64,000 bases of DNA from Candidatus Aegiribacteria sp. (GCA_013138965.1 WTBT01000005.1:1-64000); one strand, 5' to 3'. Counted from the stretch's first letter, positions 7,716-18,198 are shown. Notes: a model not told the origin generated them from the sequence alone. A program made the numbers and translations.

Positions 7716-7965
7716 AGAGAATCACCTCCTCATCGCGGGATCGACGCACCGAGATAATCCGGATGGCGCCCTTGCGGTAGGTGATAATGCCAGACCAATG
7801 GGCTTTACGGATCCTACCGATCACCATGAATCGTGGCTCATCCTCAGTTCTCGCCGGAATCTCCAGCAGGTCTGGATCATCCCACAACTCCTGAGCATCA
7901 TCGAAATTGATCCCGTGCTTCTCCGCATTCCGATCGCTCTTTCGAGTATCGTATTGGAATTTCAT
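7705..7965 (-). CDS. brnT: BrnT-type ribonuclease toxin
   Basis: An 86-residue BrnT-family protein (RelE-like fold): FQYDTRKSDRNAEKHGINFDDA at the start is the family hallmark (K-x-x-x-N-x-x-K-H-G-I-x-F-x-x-A), and it ends with ITYRKGAIRIISVRRSRDEE, matching the catalytic RIISxRxA/S-R region. BrnT toxins cleave RNA. The start codon abuts a 17-bp palindrome, leaving no room for a ribosome binding site, so the message may be leaderless. Confidence 0.88.
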   Translation of the reverse strand: MKFQYDTRKSDRNAEKHGINFDDAQELWDDPDLLEIPARTEDEPRFMVIGRIRKAHWSGIITYRKGAIRIISVRRSRDEEVILYEG

Positions 7966-7982
7966 GGTATAATATCTATACC
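7966..7982 (-). promoter_or_regulatory. Palindromic operator of brnTA, overlapping the promoter
   Basis: Perfect dyad GGTATA-5-TATACC directly before the brnT start codon. Read on the minus strand it contains -10-like sequences (TATAGAT, TATTAT). BrnA-type RHH proteins repress by binding such sites, so autoregulation here is a reasonable inference. Confidence 0.6.
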
Positions 7983-8172
7983 TATATGGTGGAGGTATGT
8001 CAAGTCATTTCCTTGATTCGAATGTCTCGCATATCCGGCTGACCCCTGTTTTTCGGATCGGACCGCACAAATCGTGACTCAATTCGCGAACTGCCGGCAC
8101 TTGCATTCCAGATGTGTAACCACTATACTTTGGTCGCAAAATGGCATTACAAATTCCGAATTAAGGGGCAAA

Positions 8173-9342
8173 ATGGAATTAGCGCCTCGATTTCTCAAGT
8201 ATCCTCCTGATGAAAGTTTCTTTCTCTTTGGCGCACGAGGTACTGGAAAATCAACATGGTGCCTTCAGAAATTCAGCGGTGCTGCAAGGCTTGATTTGCT
8301 CGCTCCAGATGTTCTGAGGGCTTATACAGCAAAGCCGGAAAGGCTGAAGGAATACACACTGGGTCAGCCTGATGGAGCCATGATAATAGTCGATGAGGTA
8401 CAAAAGGCACCTGAACTGCTGTCGGTTGTTCATTCCATAATGGAACTTAAACGGGGGTACAGGTTCATACTCACCGGTTCCAGCTCGCGGAAACTCAAGC
8501 AAACCGGTGTGGATATGCTGGCTGGACGAGCCCTTCTTCGAACGATGCATCCTTTCATGGCAGGTGAACTGGGGAAACACTTTTCGCTTGAGACTGCCCT
8601 TGAACAGGGAATGCTCCCTGTTGTCTGGGATTCCTCCTCGCCTTCGGATGTACTGAAAAGCTATGTGGGAGTCTATCTTCGGGAAGAGGTTATGATGGAA
8701 AGCCTTGTGAGAAACCTCGGCAACTTTTCCAGGTTCCTTGAAGCTGTGAGTTTTTCCCACGGGCAGGTTCTCAACATCAGTAATGTCGCAAGGGAATGTA
8801 GTGTTCAGAGAAAATCCGTTGAAGGCTACATCTCAATCCTGGAGGATCTGCTCCTGGCTTCGAGGGTTCCGGTCTTCCGAAGAAGAGCAAAGCGTGCTGT
8901 GACAGCACATCCCAAATTCTTTTATTTCGATACAGGAGTATTCAGAAGCCTCAGACCTAAGGGGCCGTTGGACAGTCCTGAGGAAATCAACGGCGCTGCC
9001 CTTGAGGGTCTGGTATTTCAGCATCTCAGAGCATGGTCAGACTACAGAAGACAGGACACGAAACTGTATTACTGGAGAACAAGGTCAGGCACAGAGGTAG
9101 ACTTTATTCTGTACGGGACCGGATGTTTCCGGGCAATTGAAGTGAAAAACACTTCGGAAATCAGAAGCGGAGATCTGAAACCTCTGAAATCATTCAGAGA
9201 TGATTATCCCGAATGCATGCCCCTTATGCTTTACAGAGGCACTTCACCAATGATTATCGACGGTATTCTTTGTATGCCTGTATGTCGGTTCCTCCAAGAA
9301 CTTCATCCGGAGAAAGAACTTCCGCAGCAGAAAGCCCGGTAA
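8173..9342 (+). CDS. AAA ATPase with DUF4143-type C-terminal domain
   Basis: A 389-residue ATPase of the AAA_14/DUF4143 family. Walker A is GARGTGKST (residues 20-28) and Walker B is MIIVDEVQKAP (D74, E75), followed by a sensor-like ILTGSSSRKLK. The C-terminal part has a nuclease-fold look (RSGTEVDFIL, then FRAIEVKNT). Members are widespread in anaerobes and accessory DNA, but their cellular role is unknown. The start at 8173 has AAGGGG upstream and conserved sequence begins there; an open frame back to 8074 has no family character. It converges with a second family member. Confidence 0.85.
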   Translation: MELAPRFLKYPPDESFFLFGARGTGKSTWCLQKFSGAARLDLLAPDVLRAYTAKPERLKEYTLGQPDGAMIIVDEVQKAPELLSVVHSIMELKRGYRFILTGSSSRKLKQTGVDMLAGRALLRTMHPFMAGELGKHFSLETALEQGMLPVVWDSSSPSDVLKSYVGVYLREEVMMESLVRNLGNFSRFLEAVSFSHGQVLNISNVARECSVQRKSVEGYISILEDLLLASRVPVFRRRAKRAVTAHPKFFYFDTGVFRSLRPKGPLDSPEEINGAALEGLVFQHLRAWSDYRRQDTKLYYWRTRSGTEVDFILYGTGCFRAIEVKNTSEIRSGDLKPLKSFRDDYPECMPLMLYRGTSPMIIDGILCMPVCRFLQELHPEKELPQQKAR

Positions 9343-9478
9343 TCAGGCAAAGGCGCTGTTTCTGACAGCTGCAAAATGGAAAAGAGAAGATACTTAGGTC
9401 AATCGGGGAGGCTGCGGGGCAGAGCTAGCGTTTGATTCATACCTGTCCTGGTGATCTCAGCTTGAGATATCTATCCCG

Positions 9479-10669
9479 TCATGGGCGTGTGAGGAATTCC
9501 AGCAAATTGATATGCCTGATTCCATTTTGACCTTGATACATCTCATCCATACTTATTACAGTTTTGGGATAGTTGTCCTTTATCATTTCAAGTGAATGGA
9601 ATTCTCTTTTCACAGTTTCGGGTGAAGCAAGAAGGTAGGCAACCTGGAAATACTCCAATTCCCCTGACTTCTCAGTGACAAAATCAACCTCACATCCCCC
9701 TACACCGCCGCTACTTACTCTGAAACCTCTTCGGTGAAGTTCCAGAAATACAAGGTTCTCGAGCAACCCGGAAATATCAGCTTTTCTGTATCCGATAGAT
9801 GCATTTCGAATTCCGAGATCGTTTACAAAGTATTTCGCTCCCAGTTCGAGATGTTTTTTTCCTTTGATATCGTACCTGCCAACTCGATGGATCAGATAGG
9901 CATCTTCCATATGTGACAAGTAGTTTAGTACTGTTTCCAGCCCAATTGAAATGCGCTGGGATTTAAAGAAGTCAACTATTTTTTTCGCAGAGAGAATACT
10001 TCCGATATTGTCAAATACGAAGGCGCATATTCTACGCAGAAGCTGTACATTCCTGATACTGTATCTCTGCACAATATCCCTCAGTAGAACTGAATCAAAG
10101 ACAGATTCAAGATATCTTGTGAATACTTCCGTATCACGACTGAAGTGATGCAGACCGGGAAGTCCCCCGAACCTTATGTAGTCCTGAATATCAACTTCAC
10201 TGTCACTGAATTCAATATACTCAGGATAGCTCAGAACATTAACTTCTATTTCTATGAACCTTCCGGTGAGCAGGGATGCTAGTTCTCCGGAAAGAAGACC
10301 GGCGTTGGATCCACTTACAACAACGTCAAGTTCCGGCCTTTTGATAAGAGAAACGACAGCTTTTTCCCAGTGTTCGATTTCCTGGACTTCATCAATGAGA
10401 AGAAGAACCGACTTCGCGCCATCGGGAATTCGAACCTTCACCTCTTCCATTAAATGATGATAATTTCTGACGTGATCAAATGAGTAATCTTCCTTATCAA
10501 TGAAACAGACATGCCTGTAAATATCTCTACGTCCAGCAAGCAGACGCATAATACTAGTCTTCCCTGTACGCCTCATTCCCGTGATGACTTTCACAAGCGG
10601 TTTCTGCAGGAAGGGCTCAATTCTGTTCATGCAGATTCTTCTATCATACAAGACGCTTTTATGTTTCAT
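9479..10669 (-). CDS. AAA ATPase with DUF4143-type C-terminal domain
   Basis: A 396-residue member of the same broad family as its convergent neighbour but of a distinct subgroup. Walker A GMRRTGKTS (residues 31-39), Walker B LLLIDEVQEIEHW, sensor VVVSGSNAGLL, then an LLRDIVQRYSIRN region and a C-terminal GGCEVDFVTE motif that matches the nuclease-like fold. Function unknown; a helicase or restriction-type role has been suggested for such proteins only by fold. The gene starts at 10669, and the 160 bases up to the next gene presumably hold divergent promoters. Confidence 0.85.
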   Translation of the reverse strand: MKHKSVLYDRRICMNRIEPFLQKPLVKVITGMRRTGKTSIMRLLAGRRDIYRHVCFIDKEDYSFDHVRNYHHLMEEVKVRIPDGAKSVLLLIDEVQEIEHWEKAVVSLIKRPELDVVVSGSNAGLLSGELASLLTGRFIEIEVNVLSYPEYIEFSDSEVDIQDYIRFGGLPGLHHFSRDTEVFTRYLESVFDSVLLRDIVQRYSIRNVQLLRRICAFVFDNIGSILSAKKIVDFFKSQRISIGLETVLNYLSHMEDAYLIHRVGRYDIKGKKHLELGAKYFVNDLGIRNASIGYRKADISGLLENLVFLELHRRGFRVSSGGVGGCEVDFVTEKSGELEYFQVAYLLASPETVKREFHSLEMIKDNYPKTVISMDEMYQGQNGIRHINLLEFLTRP

Positions 10670-10829
10670 GCTGCATCCTTTCGGTATATCGAATGATTAT
10701 ATACTGTTGGGCTCCTGTCAATACCGAAACCTCTCCAAGCTGTGATCCCTTGCGGCATTAATATTGACCGGGCAGAGTTATGGGTAGTATCATCAACTCA
10801 ATCAGAGGAATTGAGGAAACAGGAGAGCA

Positions 10830-13709
10830 ATGGAGGTAAGTATGGGCAGTGTATCCAACAAGAACTCTTCAGACAATTCATCTCCAGTTGAACCCTTAAA
10901 AAACCTCGGTCATGCACCGGAGAACAAGTCATCTGTATCCCGCATAATCCCCGAAGTCCATTCGAATGCCTTTTCTCATACATCATCCAGGTTGCGTGAC
11001 TTCGCTGAGAATGTGAGACTTCACAATAATCCCTCTCTGACTAAAGGCACCACAATAGCAGGATACGGCACTACGATACGTGGCCTGGGTGGAGGGGCCA
11101 CCCTGTGCCCATTACCTTCCCGTCAACCGGTTCGAGTGGTGGAACTGGTATCACGAGAAAGGCATCGGGAAGAACATGCTCCCCCACGGCGGTCTGGCTC
11201 CCCAGGTCGGTGATAACCAGGAAGAAGCAGTTAACTCCATATTCTGTTCTACTCTGGCTACGTTTGTCGGCACCAATCTTGATGAAATAAGAGGAGTGGT
11301 TGCCGATAGAATATCCTGGGACAGCCTTCCGGTTGGAGCTTCAGCTAATGAGGTTATCGGTATAGAGTATTCCGTACGAACGATTCAGCCTGGTTGTGTA
11401 CCGAAAATGAAGGAGCTGGTGATCCGGAACCGGAACTCAAAACTCCTGGTCAACTGCCCGGCTGACGAACGTCCGGAACCCGATCAGCCACCTCCTCCCC
11501 TGACCATCAATTTCACAGTACCTCAGCGTGCAGTGTGCCTGGAATATGGCCGATGGGCTGATATGGACCCTGAATGGGCACATCTGCGTGCCAGCCGCAT
11601 AATTCTGATCGCCCGAGATCAGAATGGTAATGTAATCACGAACTGTGACGGAACCGTGTTCTACGGCGATGATGATTTCACTCTCAGTTCCGGGGGCGAT
11701 ACGAGAATGATCGGCCTTGCCGACAGGAACGGAGGTATCTGTTCGATCGAGCTGGAGTTTACACAGAATACCGGGCATCAGGTCCTCGATCCGCCGTATC
11801 TGGCATGAACCTTTCCCCCCGGCTGCCGTCAAACAGGGTACTCTCGAGAAGACCGTCTACGGAGAAGGGGATGATCGTAACACCAGGGCGGTAGCTACGG
11901 AGAACCTGCCTTTCCGTTGTGATAATTTCATCGTACTCAGCCGCGGTTTCAGATTCGAATATCTCGGGGAATCGAACGAAGCTACTTCGATGAGTTTCAG
12001 GGTCGGTGAGCGGCTGGATCTACCGCGTCCACACGGTCATCGAGTGATCCATATCGAGGGAGACGGAGAAGTGACCGCAAAGGACAATCGTGGTGTCCTT
12101 CCGTACAGGGTCAGGATCTACTACAGCATAGTCGCCTGGGACAGCTCCATGATGGATGTTCAAACCACCGGCAACCTCTCCATCAGCGGTGACTTGCCCG
12201 AAGCAGAATCGGTCGGACGCATAATAGCCGGTGACCCCTGCACAATGTCCACCCAATGGGAAGTACCGGGAACCCCTGTCTGTGGCGATGTATTCGGTGC
12301 CATCCTCTATTTCCGGGCCTTCGTCACTGGCGAGCAGTCACTGGAAGAGCTCTTCTTCGATTGCAGCGAGTTGCATCGCGTACGATACATGCCTGAATCG
12401 GCAAGGATTGGAGCCGGCAGACAGTGGCCAGAGGAGGAAGGGCTCAACGTTAGCGTCTCCGGACCCGGCTACAACGGTGACCACCTCCAGCCGTGGCAAG
12501 ATTCAACGAGCTTGAGCTGGGGCATGTGGTGTGATGTGCATGGTGACGACGACGGACGCAACTGCTGGGAGATGTGGGGGCGAATGATCACCGGGTTCAG
12601 TGTAGATCGCACCGAAGACAGGGCCCTATGCCTTCGGAATGCCGAAGCCCCTGCGCCGTTCGGAACACGAGTTCTACATCACTCCGGAAGCTGCCCGTCA
12701 ACGCGGTTGGGAGGTCAACCTCGAAGCTGATATGGCATTCGTAGGTTTCTCGATGTTCCACATTGAGGATATTGAGCACCTGCGCGTCATCGATTTCGAA
12801 GTCAAAGGGCACTCCTACGACGGTGGACGCATCTCCTGGAAGATGGGGTTCGAAGGAGCTGCAGGAGATCCAGGATCGGACGACTGTTTTTTCGTGGTAA
12901 CCGCGCCCTGCTTCGGCGGACTTGTCTCGAGGCGCAGGAGACCGAGTTTCTTGATCCACAGAAAGGATGTCTGCTTCGAAGACGGTGTTGTAAATGTACT
13001 GTCGTATGAACCCACGCAGTTCGGTATCATTAAGAATCTGGGCAACCTGCCCATCCTGATCACCGGCGCAGAGATACGCGGTACCGATGCGAGAAGTTTC
13101 TATGTTCTGCTGACAGGTATACCCGGTAGTCACCCTATCAACCGAGCCTCGCGAAACTATCGTAATGATTACGTTATCACTCCTCTGTATGAACTCCCGA
13201 ACAGGGGTCCTATCCTGATAGCACCAGGAGATTATCTCGCAATTGGAGGTTCATTTCTGCCTGAAAGGGAAGGCGAACACAACGCCTGGATCGAGGTCCG
13301 TACAAACACGCCACAGAGTCCCATCCAGATCCAGTTGACCGGAAACACAATGGATTCACAGGCCATAGGGAACATGGTTCCGGATTCGTACGATCTGGGC
13401 AGAGTTTCCATCGGTTCGTCCTACTCCCGAAACGCCCTTATCACCTCCGACGGACCCACGCCTTTATTGATCACTTCGCTGAAACTCGAGAGGGATCCCC
13501 GCGACATAGATGCTCTGGGTTTCTCCATATCAGGTACCCGCATCATCGAGGGAGTTACTCGCAAGCAGGTTCAGCCCGGTCATTCACTGCCGTTTGTCAT
13601 TACATACAGACCCCTGCAGACCGGACGAGCATCCACCACTCTGGTCGCAGAGACCAACGCCGGTACTCTGCGAATGAGCATCAGAGCAGAAGGAGTACGG
13701 CAGGAATAG
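10830..13709 (+). pseudogene. Large ASH-domain protein gene broken by three frameshifts
   Basis: Four overlapping plus-strand frames (10830-11213, 11080-11808, 11717-12730, 12639-13709) join into one protein of about 950 residues. Each join moves the frame one step in the same direction, near 11085-11110, 11790-11820 and 12640-12710. The start has AGGAG before ATG 10830, or GGAGG before ATG 10842. There is no signal peptide. The last part has repeated beta-sandwich units of the ASH/choice-of-anchor-D type (for example VSIGSSYSRNALITSDGPTP and GRASTTLVAETNAG). It may be a true pseudogene or carry assembly errors; neighbouring genes are intact, which favours decay. Function unknown. Confidence 0.7.
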
Positions 13710-14098
13710 TCAATGGGCTGGGATTGCTGGAAGGTGTATCATCAAAAGTACGGTTCACCTGATCTTACATGGAGAGTTTCCATGCTGCCGGACTTACCTT
13801 ACCCATTTTCAAAATATTCGATGTATGTGTGTTGTATTTGAAATCCCCTCGGAATGAACTGAAAGAAACTGTCAGTTGAAGTTAAGGGGATTATGAAACC
13901 CCGGAATGATATTTGTAATAGGTTCGCGCTGATCGTTATTCCTTTTCTATACGGGGATTAGAAGCATATAGTGATTTTTTATCAGGCCGAATACTACGTA
14001 TAAGCAAACAGGTTCGCGGAAAACTAGCCCTTGTTGCAGCATCAAATAAAGTATAGTGTTCATAAGACATCTTTATTTCATGAAAATATGGGTGATGA
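13710..14098. other. Gap before the CRISPR-cas operon
   Basis: No gene supported. The end of this AT-rich stretch presumably holds the cas operon promoter. A small dyad formed by CCCCTCGG and AAGGGGATTATGAAACCCC near 13845-13900 is seen but no function is assigned. Confidence 0.4.
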
Positions 14099-14446
14099 AT
14101 GAGCCAGAAATTCTACGCGCACAGTTTGGAAAATCAGCCGCCTGAGAAATGGCAACCGCTGGAGGAACATCTTAGGAATGTTTCTGATCTCGCAGCTGAT
14201 TACGCGCGTTCATTTGGTGGAGATCAATGGGCTCGACTCGCCGGTCTCTGGCATGACCTTGGAAAGTATTCGAAGGCTTTTCAGGCAAAGCTCTTGATTG
14301 AAAATGGTTTTGAAGCGCAAATTGAAAACAATCCGGGTCGCGTAGTCCACTCCGAAGCCGGGGGACATCTGGCAATACAGAAAAAATGGTCGGGTGCAGA
14401 TCGCGTTCTTTCCTGGCTGATTATGGGACATCATGGCGGATTATGA
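14099..14446 (+). pseudogene. cas3: Remnant of cas3: HD nuclease domain only
   Basis: A 115-residue fragment matching the N-terminus of a type I-C Cas3: FYAHSLENQPPEKWQPLEEHL, LAGLWHDLGKYSKAF (HD pair), VVHSEAGGHLAI and MGHHGG. All early HD-domain metal ligands are present, but the frame stops at 14446, well before the end of a normal HD domain, and no helicase follows. Only 72 bases separate it from cas5. It sits in the standard first position of I-C operons. It is too short for a stand-alone Cas3'' nuclease. A complete cas3 lies downstream at 18189. Confidence 0.8.
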
Positions 14447-14518
14447 GTCGAATAAAACAGGTGCAAAGGCTCTTGCGACAAAGTGCATTATTCAACTAGG
14501 TAAGGATAGGAGTAATTT

Positions 14519-15193
14519 ATGACTAATCAATACGAAGTTAAGATGGAAATAGCGGGTAATACTGCGATGTGGACGAGGCCTGACACCGGAGACTGCCCTG
14601 TGAGTTACCCTGCGCCAACCTATTCTGCAGTAAAAGGAGTTTTTGAATCCATCCTTTGGGGACCAGCGGTGGAGATTATTCCTACTAAGGTGGAGATATG
14701 CAGTCCGTTACAGTACCACAATTATCAGACCAATTACTGCGGACCACTACGAAAGTCTCGTGTCGTTAAGAGTGGTGGAGGATTTCAGCTGCTGGCGACT
14801 GTGCTTATTAATGTTTGTTATCGTCTTTACGCCGAAGTTTCACCTGTTTCTAAGAATTCAAAGGGGAAACTTCCTGCTTCAGCTCGAAGATGGGATGAGA
14901 AAACAACTTCGCCTGGACATGCCTATCAAGCTATTTTTAATCGTCGGCTTAATCGAGGACAGTGTTTTGCAGTTCCCTTTCTGGGGTGGAAGGAGTTTGA
15001 TCCAAGCTATTTTGGACCTTTTAGAACAAATACCATAATACAACATAACATATGCACGGTGATACCATCGATGTTAAGGGAAGTTTTTTCAAAGGGGTAT
15101 GCCTCCGATGTCGCCTTCTCTTTTGATCGGAATGTTGCCATAAAGAACGGCGTCCTAGTTTTTTCCCGGAAGAAGGTCAGTCATGCTGAATGA
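14519..15193 (+). CDS. cas5c: Cas5 of type I-C (Cas5c/d)
   Basis: A 224-residue Cas5 of the I-C type. The beginning (EVKMEIAGNTAMWTRPDTGD, then SYPAPTYSAVKGVFESILWG) is the usual Cas5 N-terminal RAMP fold with its glycine-rich loop. In I-C systems, which lack Cas6, Cas5 cuts the pre-crRNA at the base of the repeat hairpin and stays on the crRNA 5' handle in Cascade. The ATG at 14519 is preceded by ATAGGAG. It overlaps cas8c by 11 bases, so the pair is co-translated. Confidence 0.93.
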   Translation: MTNQYEVKMEIAGNTAMWTRPDTGDCPVSYPAPTYSAVKGVFESILWGPAVEIIPTKVEICSPLQYHNYQTNYCGPLRKSRVVKSGGGFQLLATVLINVCYRLYAEVSPVSKNSKGKLPASARRWDEKTTSPGHAYQAIFNRRLNRGQCFAVPFLGWKEFDPSYFGPFRTNTIIQHNICTVIPSMLREVFSKGYASDVAFSFDRNVAIKNGVLVFSRKKVSHAE

Positions 15194-17273
15194 ATTGTGT
15201 CAACTGGCAGATGCACTGGAAATAGCGGGAATTACTCCAAAGGATTGGCACCCGAAGCTGAAACTCTTGCCAAAAGTATCTGCAAAGAAGCCTTGCTATC
15301 GTATTGCTATTGATAGAGATGGCTCTATCAAATTGATTGACACTCTATCGGCAGATTTGGTTGCAGTTCTTCGGAAGTGGGAGCCGAGCAATGGTAATTC
15401 ATTTCCGGGTTTCAATATCCAACCGCTTTACCGTATAACCGATGAGGATCAAAAGAAACAAATCAAAGCATGGCGAGAGGGAAAACAGGCTGTTGATATC
15501 AATCTTCTAAAGAGCTGGTGTACTGCAGAGAACGATAATTGTGATGCTAAAATCGAAAAAAAATTATCGAAGTGCCTCAGGGATATACCGGAAAGTCTTT
15601 CCGATTTGATCAATTCTAAAGATCAAATTTCTCTAGAGTCAATTACCATGCTTCTTGAACGGGTTGTTTGCTTCCCTCTTTTCAATGAAAAGGAAACTCA
15701 AGAAAAAAATCTCTATAAGCAGAGCTTCCTTGAGGCAATAGAGAAGTATCTCTGGTCTGTAATTGAAAAGGGAGAATCAGCAAAAATTCTATTGCCGCTT
15801 TTAATTCATGAAGGAAGCTCCAAAGAAGATATAAATCCAAACAAAGATCGTGGTGCGCTCTCTGTGTATCTAGATATTCCGGATTGGAAGGAATATCCGG
15901 TTGCCAGTCGTGAAACTATCGAAAGAGTCAATACTCAATTGGTAAATGATAGTACAGTGAGTGTCACTTCAGACATTATAGATGCCTTTGGGAGTTCTTG
16001 CTCCGGTAGTGATGAGAAGTTACCAAGTGTGAAGCTTCCCATTATTGGAAGCGTACATCTTCGTGCCATGAGTAGCGAGTCTCTATGTCAGCGTCGCTAC
16101 GGCAAAATTGATGCGGTTTCCTTCCCTGTCGGGCGAGATAGCCGAAAACGGACGAAAGGGGCTCTTGAATGGCTGGGAGATGTGTCCCGAGAAGGGGAAA
16201 CATGGGGTAGAACAGACTCGAAGGAATTGTTATTCGCATATCCAGTACTATTGCCCAACGTTTCCCTAAAACTTGCTGCATGCATGGGGGCTGGGAAAAG
16301 TGATAACTCAGAAGCCCGGTTTGCAGATGCTGCTAAGCATGTTATTCGGAAACTTGAAGAAGTTAATAATGATCTGAACGCTATCGAACTTCGAGTTTTT
16401 TCCCTGAAGAAAATGGACACGGCACGTACAAAGGTTGTTTTTCATCGGAATTACACTGGGCAACGACTTGCTGATGCAGCTCAGGAGTGGGAAGCTGGTT
16501 GCACAAATATTCCAGACATACGTATACGTGCATGGGGAGAAAGCAAAGGAAAGTGGACATTTGTTGAACAACAGACTCCTTTTCCTTTACAGGTCGCGGA
16601 GTGTCTTAATCGAGTATGGAAACAGGATGGAACAACAGAATGCCAGACCCCAGTTATCCCCCGCAGTCAAGGAATTGATCTGTTACTTGATGAACAGCCG
16701 AAACGATTTGTACCCTATCTTCTTGCCGTGCTACTTCAAAATGGGAGCGGCTTGTTTCTTTCTCTCGGTGATGCGTTGCATCGTGGAGAGATAATTTCTG
16801 TTAAAGGTTACAATAGTCAAAAAAAACTGATGCCTTCGATTCTGGGGCTTTTACTGTATAAGCTTGATATTAGAAAGGAGAGTTACATGAACAATGCACC
16901 ATTCCTTGTTGGCAGAATGCTTAAACTTGCTGATGAACTTCATGCTCTTTACTGTAAAGAAGTTCGTGACAACAAACTACCGTCGCAGTTAATTGGTAAC
17001 ACCTTAATGACTGCAGCTCTTTCTAGCCCTGTTCAGGCACTCGACCAGCTGGCTTTACGTATCAAACCGTATTACGGATGGGCACAAACATATAGAGGAA
17101 GCGAAAGCGGTGGGCTTGCTGGCTATTTTATCGGACTCTTGGGTGATGTAGCAACACAACTCAAAAATTTGGAGTTACCCGCACGATTTAGCGATGAAGA
17201 TCGTGCTCAGCTTTTGTTGGGCTACCTCGCGGCAAATCCGAAAAAGGGCACGAATCAGAACGAATCACTTTAA
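15183..17273 (+). CDS. cas8c: Cas8c (Csd1), large subunit of I-C Cascade
   Basis: A 696-residue Csd1/Cas8c protein, somewhat longer than the usual 570-620 residues. Recognition rests on position between cas5 and cas7 and on family-like segments such as LNELCQLADALEIAG at the start, NPNKDRGALSVYLDIPDW, KLPIIGSVHLRAMSSESL and the C-terminal PYYGWAQTYRGSESGGLAGYF. Cas8c recognises the PAM and recruits Cas3; internal translation of Cas11c from its 3' end is known in this type and is possible here (the ATG at 16888 follows GAAAGGAG and would give about 128 residues). Confidence 0.9.
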   Translation: MLNELCQLADALEIAGITPKDWHPKLKLLPKVSAKKPCYRIAIDRDGSIKLIDTLSADLVAVLRKWEPSNGNSFPGFNIQPLYRITDEDQKKQIKAWREGKQAVDINLLKSWCTAENDNCDAKIEKKLSKCLRDIPESLSDLINSKDQISLESITMLLERVVCFPLFNEKETQEKNLYKQSFLEAIEKYLWSVIEKGESAKILLPLLIHEGSSKEDINPNKDRGALSVYLDIPDWKEYPVASRETIERVNTQLVNDSTVSVTSDIIDAFGSSCSGSDEKLPSVKLPIIGSVHLRAMSSESLCQRRYGKIDAVSFPVGRDSRKRTKGALEWLGDVSREGETWGRTDSKELLFAYPVLLPNVSLKLAACMGAGKSDNSEARFADAAKHVIRKLEEVNNDLNAIELRVFSLKKMDTARTKVVFHRNYTGQRLADAAQEWEAGCTNIPDIRIRAWGESKGKWTFVEQQTPFPLQVAECLNRVWKQDGTTECQTPVIPRSQGIDLLLDEQPKRFVPYLLAVLLQNGSGLFLSLGDALHRGEIISVKGYNSQKKLMPSILGLLLYKLDIRKESYMNNAPFLVGRMLKLADELHALYCKEVRDNKLPSQLIGNTLMTAALSSPVQALDQLALRIKPYYGWAQTYRGSESGGLAGYFIGLLGDVATQLKNLELPARFSDEDRAQLLLGYLAANPKKGTNQNESL

Positions 17274-17304
17274 CACGAAGAAACTCATTAAAAGGAGTAT
17301 GAAA

Positions 17305-18198
17305 ATGAATGAACAGATTAAGCGTGCTACTGGCCTTTTGGTTATTGAGGTTGTTAACTCAAACCCAAATGGAGATCCTGACCGTGAGAGCGATCCTCGT
17401 CAGCGCCCTAATGGGCTTGGAGAAATATCTCCGGTTTCGTTCAAGCGCAAATTGAGAGACCTCGTGGAGGATGCAGAAGGACCAGTGTTCAAGGATGTGT
17501 GCTCAAAATTAGACCTATCACCTGATGAATTCCGGATACTTGAGTCACGCGGTCGTAACAGAAGTGAAATATCACAGGAAATGGGCGATGATATAAAGGA
17601 CTTTGATCAGGTTAAATTCTTAAACAGTCCATTTGTTCATAAATACTGGGATGGTCGTATTTTCGGTAACACCTTTCTGGAGCAGGGTGGCAATAAGGGA
17701 TATATTAAAACAGGCGTAGCACAGTTCGGCATGGGGCTTTCCATTGCTCAGGTTCAGATTGTTCGTCATACTAATACAAACAAGGCAGGTGTAGAAGAAG
17801 GTAAAAGCTCCGGGATGGCTCCACTTGCCTACCGGGTTGTCGAGCACGGTGTTTACTGCATGCCATTTTATGTCAATCCCAGCAATGCACACAAGTCTGG
17901 CTGTACCGAAAAGGATGTTGAATTGCTAAAGGCTCTCATTCCCTACGCCTATGATCATACTCGATCAGCTATTCGTCCCGATGTGCGAATTCGCCATGCC
18001 TGGTTCATGGAGCATAAAAATGCTTTGGGAAGCTGTCATGACTATTTACTCATTGATGCACTAACTCCAAGACGGATAGGACCTGACCCGATAGCTTCAT
18101 CAAGTTCATGGGCTAACTATGATGATGAATCCGCACGTTTACCGCAGGAACTTCAAGAGAAGATTGATAGTTGTATTGACCTCATGGTATGCCCTTAA
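17305..18198 (+). CDS. cas7c: Cas7 (Csd2), crRNA-binding backbone of Cascade
   Basis: A 297-residue Cas7 of type I-C. The start, TGLLVIEVVNSNPNGDPDRE, followed by RQRPNGLGEISPVSFKRKLRD, is the characteristic Csd2 N-terminus; VAQFGMGLSIAQVQIVR and the C-terminal SAIRPDVRIRHAW are also typical. Several copies coat the spacer part of the crRNA. ATG 17305 was chosen because AAGGAG lies about eight bases upstream; ATG 17299 is two codons earlier. The 3' end overlaps the start of the downstream cas3. Confidence 0.93.
   Translation: MNEQIKRATGLLVIEVVNSNPNGDPDRESDPRQRPNGLGEISPVSFKRKLRDLVEDAEGPVFKDVCSKLDLSPDEFRILESRGRNRSEISQEMGDDIKDFDQVKFLNSPFVHKYWDGRIFGNTFLEQGGNKGYIKTGVAQFGMGLSIAQVQIVRHTNTNKAGVEEGKSSGMAPLAYRVVEHGVYCMPFYVNPSNAHKSGCTEKDVELLKALIPYAYDHTRSAIRPDVRIRHAWFMEHKNALGSCHDYLLIDALTPRRIGPDPIASSSSWANYDDESARLPQELQEKIDSCIDLMVCP

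Noticed and set aside
10830-13709. Four separate overlapping genes
   Set aside because: The overlaps have no family character, the later starts lack ribosome binding sites, and the pieces join into one protein.
14099-14446. Stand-alone Cas3'' HD nuclease
   Set aside because: It stops before a complete HD domain and sits where a whole I-C cas3 should be, so a remnant is more likely.
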